Origin: Candidatus Parcubacteria bacterium
GTDB taxonomy: Bacteria > Patescibacteriota > Minisyncoccia > Minisyncoccales > JAUWXI01
DNA length: 11,805 bases
Reading direction: 5' to 3'
Assembly: GCA_030616435.1 (NCBI GenBank)
Contig: JAUWXI010000010.1
Location: forward strand, 1 to 11,805
Below, piece by piece: positions 1 to 6,205 of the stretch (position 1 is the first letter of the stretch; every line of letters starts with the position of its first letter). A program made the translations under genes and the position numbers. The notes beneath the pieces are model-generated. The model was not told the origin of the DNA and ran no database searches. It saw only the letters and a list, made by a program, of their open reading frames with translations.

Positions 1-512
1 AAATTGAAAAAAAATTAAAGAAAATTTTGGAAGAAAAAAAAGAGATTAAAAGAGTAGAAGCCTATGACATTTCCAATATTCAAGGTAAAAATGCAACAGG
101 CTCTATGATCGTTTTTGAAAATGGAAAAATGAAAAAGTCAGATTATAGAAGGTTTAAGATAAAAATCTCAGGTAAACCAAATGATATAGCAATGTTAAAG
201 GAATGTTTAAGCCGAAGGTTTAAACACAAAGAATGGGGATTCCCCGATTTAATTTTAATTGATGGAGGAAAAGCCCAATTGAATGTGGCAAAGAAAGCAA
301 TAGAAGTTCTGAACTCTAAGAGCCCAAAACCTAAAATTATTGCCCTAGCGAAAAGAAGAAATCAATTGTATCTTGAAAATCAGAAAAGACCTACTCCTTT
401 AGATTCTCTTTCTGATGCCTTAAAATTTTTCATTTTGAGAGTTAATAATGAGGCCCATCGATTTGCCATCCAATACCACCGCAAATTGAGGGAAAAGCAA
501 TTTATCCCCTGA
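1..512 (+). CDS. uvrC: UvrC C-terminal part (excinuclease ABC subunit C), 5' end outside window
   Basis: UvrC makes the two incisions of nucleotide excision repair. The reading frame is open from base 3, so the gene starts upstream. Visible is the RNase H-like endonuclease domain: EAYDISNIQG (codons near 54-83) holds the first catalytic Asp, DLILIDGG (near 246-269) the second, and NEAHRFAIQYHRKLR (near 447-491) the catalytic His, so the expected Asp/Asp/His set is intact. The GIY-YIG and UvrB-binding parts would lie upstream. The protein stops with TGA ten residues after the HRxxR segment, so the usual tandem helix-hairpin-helix domain (about 60 residues) is absent, and none is visible in the 47 bases before secG. 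Identification is secure. The short C terminus looks native, since the catalytic core is undamaged, but a recent truncation cannot be excluded. Confidence 0.95.
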   Translation, partial: IEKKLKKILEEKKEIKRVEAYDISNIQGKNATGSMIVFENGKMKKSDYRRFKIKISGKPNDIAMLKECLSRRFKHKEWGFPDLILIDGGKAQLNVAKKAIEVLNSKSPKPKIIALAKRRNQLYLENQKRPTPLDSLSDALKFFILRVNNEAHRFAIQYHRKLREKQFIP

Positions 513-525
513 TTAGCAAAATTTG

Positions 526-553
526 TTGACTTTTGTTTTGAAAGTGGTACACT
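526..553 (+). promoter_or_regulatory. Probable sigma-70-type promoter of secG (leaderless)
   Basis: A TTGACT -35 box (526-531) and a TACACT -10 box (548-553) are separated by 16 bases, with an extended -10 TG at 545-546. Only six bases separate the -10 box from the secG ATG at 560, so transcription would begin at or next to the start codon and the mRNA would lack a Shine-Dalgarno sequence. Inferred from consensus match only. Confidence 0.6.
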
Positions 554-559
554 CTATCT

Positions 560-772
560 ATGCAGATCCTAATCTTAGCTCAGGTGATACTCTCTTTGGT
601 TTTAATTGTTCTGATTTTACTTCAACAGAGAGGGACAGGCTTGGGCTCAATTTTTGGTTTAGGAGGAGACACCTTTGCTACTAGGCGAGGTATTGAGAAA
701 AAAATATTTTTGGCTACCATTTTTTTCGCATTTTTATTCATTGTTCTCAGTATTTTAAATCTCATTTTCTAA
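560..772 (+). CDS. secG: Preprotein translocase subunit SecG
   Basis: SecG is the small two-helix subunit of the SecYEG export channel in the cytoplasmic membrane. The 70-residue product has the expected build: a first membrane helix (about residues 2-20), the conserved cytoplasmic loop QQRGTGLGSIFGLGGDTF followed by TRRGIEK (about 22-47), and a second helix (about 49-68). Length is typical for the family. The ATG at 560 has no ribosome-binding site but sits six bases behind a good -10 box, which suggests a leaderless message. The stop TAA (770-772) is followed after one base by the TTG start of the substrate-binding protein gene, so the two are almost certainly co-transcribed. Confidence 0.93.
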   Translation: MQILILAQVILSLVLIVLILLQQRGTGLGSIFGLGGDTFATRRGIEKKIFLATIFFAFLFIVLSILNLIF

Positions 773-773
773 C

Positions 774-2708
774 TTGAAACTTCCTAGTAAAAACCAGTGG
801 AAAAGAATTTTTAAAGTTTTGACCAAAAAAGAAAAGGTTCTTTTTCTCTCTTTTTTGGTTTTGGCTTCTGTCTCTTTTGTTTTTCTTTCAGTAAACCTTT
901 ATTTGAAGCACACAAAAATTGTTCCAGCTTTTGGAGGAACTTATACTGAAGGAGTAGTAGGGAGGCCAAGGTTTATCAATCCAATTTTTGCCACATCCGA
1001 TGTTGATAGAGATTTGGTCCAGCTCATTTTTTCCGGGCTTCTAAAATATGATGAAGAAGGAAAAATAGTTTCAGATTTGGCAAGAGAGTATAAAGTTGAA
1101 GAAGGGAAATTTTTTAAATTTAAATTGAAAGAAGCCTTCTGGCACGATGGAGAAAAAGTTACAGCAGATGATGTTATCTTTACTATAGAGGCAATTCAGG
1201 ACCCTGAAGTGAAAAGCCCTTTTTTGGTAAACTGGCTGGGAGTTAAGGTCCAAAAAATATCTGAAGATGAGGTTGTTTTTCAACTAAAAGATCCTTACCC
1301 CAGATTCATTGAAAATGCCACCTTAAAAATTCTTCCTTCCCACATTTTCAAAGAAATTCCCAAAGAAGAACTCCCTCTTACTTATTACAATTTTACACCT
1401 ATTGGATCGGGTCCTTTTAAGGTAAAGAGTTTGGAACAGGATAAGTCAGGAGCAATAAAATCTTTAAAATTAGTAGCAAATGAAAACTACTTTTGGAAAA
1501 AACCTAATATTTCTGAAATTAATTTTAAGTTCTTTGACCCGGAAAAAAAAGAAGATTTAATTAAAGCTGGTAAAAAGGGAGAAATTGAAGGGCTCACCTT
1601 GATTTCTCCCAAAGACCTTGAGAGCTTTAAGAAAACATTTAAAAAGTACTCCCTTTCTTTACCAAGATACTTTGCTCTGTTTTTTAATCCAAAAAATTCA
1701 AAATTTCTGGAGTCAAAAGAGGTAAGACAGGCTTTAAACTATGGGACAAACAAAAAAGAAATTTTAGAAAAGGTACTCTTGGGAGAGGGAGAGATTGTTG
1801 ATTCTCCGATTTTACCTAAAATTTTTGGCTTTAAGGAACCTGAAAGAATCTATGAATTTAATCAGGAAAAAGCTCAGGAACTTTTACAAAAAGCAGGTTT
1901 TATTGAAGGGGAAAAAATTGTGAAAAAGGGCTTTGAATTTACAAAAAGACTAGAAAAGGGTTCTGAAGGTCTTCAAGTAAAAGCTCTCCAAGAGTGTTTA
2001 GCCAAAGACCCTGAGATTTATCCTGAAGCTCAACTCACAGGTCATTTTGGAGAAAAAACAAGAAAGGCGGTAATTAGATTTCAGGAAAAATACAGAGAAG
2101 AAATTTTAGAACCCTTTGGATTAGAAAAAGGGACAGGAATTGTTGCCAAAAGTACAAGAAAAAAATTAAATGAAGTTTGTCCAGAAAAAGAGCTTTTAAA
2201 AGCCCAATTTACCTTACTCTGTCCAGAACAAGAATTTTTAATAGAGACAGCAGAGATTTTAAAGGAACAATGGGAAAAATTAGGAATTTCCCTCCAAATA
2301 ACAATTTTGGAGACCTCGGAATTGAAAGAGGATTTTATAAAAAAGAGAGATTATGAGAGTCTGCTTTTTGGGGAGGTTCTGGGATTCATACCCGATCTTT
2401 TCCCCTTTTGGCATTCTTCTCATAAGTATGATCCTGGTTTGAATTTAGCTCTCTTTGAAAATGAAAAAGCTGATGAATTACTTGAAGAAGCAAGAAAAGA
2501 GAGTCCTGAAATTGGAGCCAAAAAGTACGAAGAATTTCAGGAAGTTTTACTTGAGGAAGCTCCTTGTGTATTTTTATACAATCCTGATTTCATTTATTTG
2601 GTGCACAAAAAAGTAAAAGGAATTGAAGTTGAAAAAATTGCTGACCCTTCAAAGAGATTTGTTGAGGTTGAGAACTGGTATATTAAAACCAGAAGAGTTT
2701 TCAAATAA
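774..2708 (+). CDS. Membrane-anchored oligopeptide-binding (SBP family 5) protein with inserted peptidoglycan-binding domain
   Basis: A 644-residue extracytoplasmic substrate-binding protein of the OppA/DppA type. An N-terminal membrane segment (about residues 22-45) has no lipobox cysteine, so it is probably a signal anchor. Family features follow: GGTYTEGVVGRPRFINPIFA near 54-73, LIFSGLLKYDEEGKIVSDLA near 84-103, WHDGEKVTADDVIFTI near 123-138, and the GSGPFKV turn near 211-217. Residues about 387-469 are not SBP but a PG_binding_1-like domain (LEKGSEGLQVKALQ, GHFGEKTRKAVIRFQ, STRKKL). The SBP fold resumes near 470. The TTG start is chosen because it lies one base after the secG stop and no in-frame ATG or GTG precedes the membrane segment; coupling to secG translation is likely. 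No permease or ATPase genes are adjacent, so the transport partner, if any, is elsewhere. Ligand unknown. Confidence 0.85.
   Translation: MKLPSKNQWKRIFKVLTKKEKVLFLSFLVLASVSFVFLSVNLYLKHTKIVPAFGGTYTEGVVGRPRFINPIFATSDVDRDLVQLIFSGLLKYDEEGKIVSDLAREYKVEEGKFFKFKLKEAFWHDGEKVTADDVIFTIEAIQDPEVKSPFLVNWLGVKVQKISEDEVVFQLKDPYPRFIENATLKILPSHIFKEIPKEELPLTYYNFTPIGSGPFKVKSLEQDKSGAIKSLKLVANENYFWKKPNISEINFKFFDPEKKEDLIKAGKKGEIEGLTLISPKDLESFKKTFKKYSLSLPRYFALFFNPKNSKFLESKEVRQALNYGTNKKEILEKVLLGEGEIVDSPILPKIFGFKEPERIYEFNQEKAQELLQKAGFIEGEKIVKKGFEFTKRLEKGSEGLQVKALQECLAKDPEIYPEAQLTGHFGEKTRKAVIRFQEKYREEILEPFGLEKGTGIVAKSTRKKLNEVCPEKELLKAQFTLLCPEQEFLIETAEILKEQWEKLGISLQITILETSELKEDFIKKRDYESLLFGEVLGFIPDLFPFWHSSHKYDPGLNLALFENEKADELLEEARKESPEIGAKKYEEFQEVLLEEAPCVFLYNPDFIYLVHKKVKGIEVEKIADPSKRFVEVENWYIKTRRVFK
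1932..2180 (+). other. Inserted peptidoglycan-binding-like domain within the substrate-binding protein
   Basis: Encodes about residues 387-469 of the 774-2708 product. It shows the PG_binding_1 pattern: a Gly-Ser-x-Gly turn and a VKALQ helix, then GHFGEKTRKAV and RFQ, then a second GxxxxSTRKKL helix. It interrupts the SBP fold between LLQKAGFIEGEKIVKKG and LLKAQFTLLCPEQEFLIETA, which are normally joined by a short loop. The likely role is to hold the binding protein against the cell wall; this is inference from domain identity. Confidence 0.75.
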
Positions 2709-2733
2709 CGTTTAATAACTAAATTACTGATTT

Positions 2734-3294
2734 ATGAAAAAGCAAATTCGCTATTTGAGGGAAATGGAAGAAGTGGTTTTTGATAAGAATTTTGCCAGAG
2801 AATTCCCTGACCTTAAGCTTTACTATATTTATCGAGGTGTGAAGAAAGAAAATAGAATTCGTTACGATATTACCGTGATCCCCCCTCAAATATTAAGGAA
2901 GGAGTTTGTTAGAACTAAAGGCAACCGTAATTCAAACAATTTCCCAGAGCTTTATACTGTTTTAACAGGGGAAGCAATTTTCTTAATGCAAAAAGCCAAA
3001 GGAGAAATTGTAGAAGATGCCTTGGCAGTTAAAGCCAAAAAAGGAGACTACATCATTGTACCTCCCAAATATGCGGTGATCACTATTAATCCTTCAAAAA
3101 AGACTTTAAAATTAGGAAACTGGGTTTCAGAAAAAAACAAAAATATTTATGAGGAGTTAGAAAAAATGAAAGGTACTTGCTATTTTTACACCAAATCAGG
3201 TTGGATAAAAAACGAAAATTACAAAAAAATTCCCAAACTGCGTTTTGAAAAACCTTTAAAAGAGAAACCAAAGAATCTGGATTTTTTGAAGTAA
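2734..3294 (+). CDS. Cupin-type glucose-6-phosphate isomerase homologue, metal ligands mostly lost
   Basis: A 186-residue single-domain cupin resembling the archaeal-type phosphoglucose isomerases (GPI cupin family), which interconvert glucose-6-phosphate and fructose-6-phosphate with a bound metal. Family landmarks: DITVIPPQILRKEFVRTKG (45-63), the PELYTVLTGEAIFLMQK block (71-87), GDYIIVPPKYAVITIN (104-119) and LKLGNWVS (125-132). In active members the first block reads TxGHxH and the second VPPxxxH. Here those three His are Asn64, Asn66 and Val115; only the Glu ligand (Glu72) remains. The fold is clearly kept and the frame is intact, so this may be an isomerase homologue with a different role or a metal-free enzyme. 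The ATG has no evident ribosome-binding site. Its TAA ends two bases before tRNA-Leu. Confidence 0.75.
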   Translation: MKKQIRYLREMEEVVFDKNFAREFPDLKLYYIYRGVKKENRIRYDITVIPPQILRKEFVRTKGNRNSNNFPELYTVLTGEAIFLMQKAKGEIVEDALAVKAKKGDYIIVPPKYAVITINPSKKTLKLGNWVSEKNKNIYEELEKMKGTCYFYTKSGWIKNENYKKIPKLRFEKPLKEKPKNLDFLK

Positions 3295-3296
3295 AA

Positions 3297-3380
3297 GCGG
3301 GTATGGCGGAATTAGAAGACGCGCTAGGTTCAGAGCCTAGTGGGAGAAATCCCATAGAGGTGCAAATCCTCTTACCCGCA
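3297..3380 (+). tRNA. tRNA-Leu (anticodon CAG)
   Basis: An 84-nt class II tRNA. The acceptor stem GCGGGTA (3297-3303) pairs fully with TACCCGC (3373-3379), with discriminator A3380 and no encoded CCA. The D stem is GCG/CGC. The anticodon stem CTAGG/CCTAG (3324-3328 and 3336-3340) encloses TTCAGAG, giving anticodon CAG at 3331-3333. The long variable arm (GGGA/TCCC) and discriminator A fit leucine. The T stem AGAGG/CCTCT encloses TGCAAAT. The D loop carries A where G18 is expected and the T loop carries G where T55 is expected, so the usual G18-pseudouridine55 contact is replaced. It starts two bases after the upstream stop codon, so it is probably cut out of a shared transcript by RNase P. 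Confidence 0.95.
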
Positions 3381-3416
3381 TACTCTTAATCTTACTTTTA
3401 ATTTCAGTTAATTAAT

Positions 3417-5093
3417 ATGCAAAAACAACAAGAGAATCTTCAAATAATTTCCTTGGGTGGCTTAGGAGAAGTAGGAAAAAATATGCTCCTTTTGAAATAC
3501 AAAAGGAAGATTTTAATTATTGATTTTGGCCTGCGCTTTCCAGAAGAAAATATGCCAGGGGTTGATTTCATTATCCCTAATATTTCTTATCTTAAAGGAA
3601 AAGAAAAACAAATTGTGGGGATAGTTATTACCCATGCCCATTATGATCATATCGGAGCCATTCCTTATCTTATTAAGGAATTGGGGAATCCTCAGATTTT
3701 TACCTCAAGACTAACAAAGGGGATAATTTTGAAAAGGCAGAGAGACTTCCCTAAACAGCCAAAACTAGAAATCAAAACAGTAAAAGCAAAAGACAGAATA
3801 AAGCTGGGGCCTTTTAGGATTGAGTTTTTCAAACAAAACCACAATATTCCTGATACCTTAGGTCTTTTTATTGAGACTCCTGTTGGTAATATTTTACATA
3901 CTGCTGATTTTAAGTTCGATTCTGATCCTGTTTTTGACAGACCAACAGATTTTGAAAGGTTGAATCAAATAGGAAAAAGAAGAATTCTGCTTTTACTTTC
4001 TGATTCCACAAGGGCAGAAGCAGAAGGTCATTCTTTATCCGAAAGGAAAATTTTGGAAAATCTGGAAAAGATTTTCAAAGAAACCAAAGGAAGGATTATT
4101 GCTGCTACCTTTGCCTCCCTTCTAAACAGAATCCAACAGATAATTTTCCTTTCTGAAAAATACAAAAGAAAAGTTATCCTTGAAGGTTACTCAATGAAAA
4201 GCAATGTTGAAATTGCTAAAAATCTGGGCTACATTGAGGCAAAGAAAGGAACCTTTATTAATGTAAAGAAGATAAAGGATTTTTCCGATTCAAAAATCAC
4301 AATCTTGTGTACTGGGGCTCAAGGAGAAGAGAAAGCTGTTTTGATGAGGATTGCTAACAGAGAGCACAAATACTTGCGCTTTAAACCAAGGGACACAGTG
4401 ATTTTCTCTTCTTCTGTTATTCCGGGAAATGAAAGGACAGTTCAGTTGTTAAAGGATGATATCTTGCGTCAGAAAACAAAAGTGCTTCATTATGAGTTAA
4501 TGGACATTCATGCTGGAGGCCATGCAAAAAAAGAAGAATTGAAAAGGATGATAAAGATAATGAGGCCTCGCTTTTTCATACCTGTTCATGGACAATATTC
4601 AATGCTAATGGCCCATGCTCAAATTGCAAGAGAGGCTGGAGTTCCCGAGAAAAATGTAATCGTTGCTGAAAATGGTGATATTGTTAATTTGGAATCTGAA
4701 AAAATTTATCTTTCAAAAAAGAAAGTTCCATCTGATTTCGTAATGATAGATGGTTTAGGACTAAGGAATGTGGATCAGATTGTTTTAAGAGATAGAAGGA
4801 ATCTGGCTGAAGATGGAATGTTTGTGATAGTGGTGGTTGTCAATAGAAAAACGGGAAGAGTAAAGGGGTCACCTGACATTATTTCCAGAGGATTTGTCTA
4901 TTTGAGAGAATCAAAAGAGCTTTTACAAGAAACCAGAAAAAAGGCAATTAATATTGTCAACAGAACAGCCGGAAGAGGTAAGGCCTTCAATTGGGCCTAT
5001 GTGAAAAGGTGCTTGAGAGACCAGATAGGAGCATTTTTGTACAAAGAGACCCAAAGAAGACCAATGATATTGCCTGTTGTAATAGAGGTGTAA
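3417..5093 (+). CDS. rnj: Ribonuclease J (metallo-beta-lactamase / beta-CASP ribonuclease)
   Basis: RNase J is a cytoplasmic 5'-to-3' exonuclease and endonuclease central to mRNA decay and rRNA maturation in bacteria lacking RNase E. The 558-residue product has the family length. The metallo-beta-lactamase zinc site is visible: HAHYDH at residues 73-78, His142 in NHNIPDTLG, and Asp164 in HTADFKFD. The beta-CASP region follows, with LSDSTRAEAEGHSLSE near 195-209, LCTGAQGEE near 297-305, DIHAGGHA at 363-370 and IPVHGQY at 388-394. A C-terminal domain (from about 440) completes it. The ATG at 3417 lacks a Shine-Dalgarno site. Transcription may run in from tRNA-Leu 36 bases upstream. The gene ends five bases before trpS and carries the trpS ribosome-binding site in its last codons. 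Identification is firm; I cannot separate J1 from J2. Confidence 0.95.
   Translation: MQKQQENLQIISLGGLGEVGKNMLLLKYKRKILIIDFGLRFPEENMPGVDFIIPNISYLKGKEKQIVGIVITHAHYDHIGAIPYLIKELGNPQIFTSRLTKGIILKRQRDFPKQPKLEIKTVKAKDRIKLGPFRIEFFKQNHNIPDTLGLFIETPVGNILHTADFKFDSDPVFDRPTDFERLNQIGKRRILLLLSDSTRAEAEGHSLSERKILENLEKIFKETKGRIIAATFASLLNRIQQIIFLSEKYKRKVILEGYSMKSNVEIAKNLGYIEAKKGTFINVKKIKDFSDSKITILCTGAQGEEKAVLMRIANREHKYLRFKPRDTVIFSSSVIPGNERTVQLLKDDILRQKTKVLHYELMDIHAGGHAKKEELKRMIKIMRPRFFIPVHGQYSMLMAHAQIAREAGVPEKNVIVAENGDIVNLESEKIYLSKKKVPSDFVMIDGLGLRNVDQIVLRDRRNLAEDGMFVIVVVVNRKTGRVKGSPDIISRGFVYLRESKELLQETRKKAINIVNRTAGRGKAFNWAYVKRCLRDQIGAFLYKETQRRPMILPVVIEV
5084..5090 (+). promoter_or_regulatory. Ribosome-binding site fixing the trpS start
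   Basis: AGAGGTG overlaps the last codons of the RNase J gene and ends eight bases before the ATG at 5099. It is the clearest Shine-Dalgarno sequence in the window. It supports the internal start at 5099 over an upstream in-frame ATG at 4991, and contrasts with the apparently leaderless promoter-proximal genes. Confidence 0.65.
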
Positions 5094-5098
5094 ATTAT

Positions 5099-6076
5099 AT
5101 GAAAGTTTTTAGTGGTATTAGGCCAAGTGGCCAATTACATATTGGAAATTATTTGGGAGCAATGAGGCAGTGGATTAAATTGCAAGAAATTCATGATTGC
5201 ATTTTTTGTATTGTTGATTTACATGCCATTACCACTCCCTATGACCCTGGAGAATTGCAAAAAAACATTACAGACGCTGCAATTATTTATTTAGCTGCTG
5301 GACTAGACCCTGAAAAATCAATCTTTTTTGTTCAATCTAACATTGAAGAGCATTCAGAATTAGCCTGGCTTTTGGGGACCATAATACCGGTGGGTGATCT
5401 TTTAAGGATGACCCAATACAAAGAAAAATCTCAGGAGTTAAGAAAAAGCCCTAAGGCCGGGCTTTTAAACTATCCCATTTTGATGGCAGCTGACATTTTA
5501 CTTTACCAGGCAGAGCTTGTGCCAGTAGGGAAAGATCAACAACAGCATGTGGAGTTAGCCCGAGAAATTGCTAGAAAATTCAATAGAAAATTCGGCAAGA
5601 CGTTTGAAATGCCAGAAGTCTTTTTGCCAAAAATGGGGGCTAAAATTATGTCTTTACAAAATCCAAGAAAGAAAATGGCAAAGAGTGAAGGTAAAGAAAG
5701 CTACATTGCCTTGCTTGATTCTTCTAAAACCATAAAGGAAAAGATAATGAAAGCTGTTACTGATCCGGGAAAGGAAATAAAATATGATCTTCAAAGAAAG
5801 CCTGGTATTTCTAATCTTTTGACAATTTATAGTCTATTTTCTGAGAAATCTTTAAAAGAGATTGAAAAAGAGTTTAAAGGAAAGGGATACGAAGATTTCA
5901 AAAAATCTTTAGCTCAACTTTTAATTGAAAAACTAGAGCCTTTTAAAACCAAACAAAAAGAGTTATCAAAAAAAGAAGAGTATTTAGAAAAAATTCTGGA
6001 TGGGGGAGCAAAGAAAGCTAAAGTTTTAGCCCAATCAACAATGAAAGAAGTTTCTCAAAAAATGGGTCTGATTTAA
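5099..6076 (+). CDS. trpS: Tryptophanyl-tRNA synthetase
   Basis: Class I aminoacyl-tRNA synthetase that charges tRNA-Trp. The 325-residue product is the normal family length and opens with the conserved MKVFSGIRPSGQLHIGNYLG. HIGN (14-17) is the HIGH-type ATP motif and KMAKS (192-196) the KMSKS loop. Other family blocks include NYPILMAADILLYQ (124-137), VPVGKDQQQHVELAR (141-155) and VTDPGKEIKYD in the anticodon-binding half. The ATG at 5099 is chosen because the synthetase similarity begins there and AGAGGTG precedes it; the frame extends upstream to 4991 but those 36 codons overlap RNase J and look unrelated. The gene is five bases after rnj, so the two form an operon that ends at the hairpin terminator at 6121. 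Confidence 0.96.
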   Translation: MKVFSGIRPSGQLHIGNYLGAMRQWIKLQEIHDCIFCIVDLHAITTPYDPGELQKNITDAAIIYLAAGLDPEKSIFFVQSNIEEHSELAWLLGTIIPVGDLLRMTQYKEKSQELRKSPKAGLLNYPILMAADILLYQAELVPVGKDQQQHVELAREIARKFNRKFGKTFEMPEVFLPKMGAKIMSLQNPRKKMAKSEGKESYIALLDSSKTIKEKIMKAVTDPGKEIKYDLQRKPGISNLLTIYSLFSEKSLKEIEKEFKGKGYEDFKKSLAQLLIEKLEPFKTKQKELSKKEEYLEKILDGGAKKAKVLAQSTMKEVSQKMGLI

Positions 6077-6089
6077 AGACACTATTAAT

Positions 6090-6106
6090 CGGAAGTGCGA
6101 CTTCCG
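6090..6106 (+). repeat. Hairpin with TGCGA pentaloop (copy 1)
   Basis: CGGAAG (6090-6095) and CTTCCG (6101-6106) form a perfect 6-bp stem around TGCGA, followed by TAAAG. It lies between the trpS stop and the intrinsic terminator and has no U-run of its own. A related hairpin with the same loop, sharing CGGAAGTGCGA, is at 10833-10857. Function unknown. Confidence 0.5.
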
Positions 6107-6120
6107 TAAAGATAATGTGT

Positions 6121-6146
6121 TATCGCCTTGAAGGCGATATTTTTTT
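6121..6146 (+). terminator. Intrinsic terminator of the rnj-trpS operon
   Basis: TATCGCC (6121-6127) pairs with GGCGATA (6133-6139) around a TTGAA loop and is followed by seven T residues (6140-6146). This is a typical rho-independent terminator placed 45 bases after the trpS stop and before the uvrA promoter. Confidence 0.85.
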
Positions 6147-6168
6147 ATTAAGGTTCTTTTACTTTTAC

Positions 6169-6197
6169 TTGAAAACTCTTGACTCCTACGATATAAT
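6169..6197 (+). promoter_or_regulatory. Promoter of uvrA (leaderless)
   Basis: TTGAAA (6169-6174) and a perfect TATAAT (6192-6197) are separated by 17 bases, the best promoter in the window. The uvrA ATG is only eight bases beyond the -10 box, so the transcript should begin at or within a few bases of the start codon. The intervening AAGAGGTT looks purine-rich but would lie mostly upstream of the transcript start. No LexA-type operator is evident. Confidence 0.75.
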
Positions 6198-6205
6198 AAG
6201 AGGTT

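Noticed and set aside
4991..5098. Longer trpS start at 4991
   Set aside because: The 36 extra codons overlap RNase J in another frame, show no synthetase similarity, and the AGAGGTG site points to the ATG at 5099.
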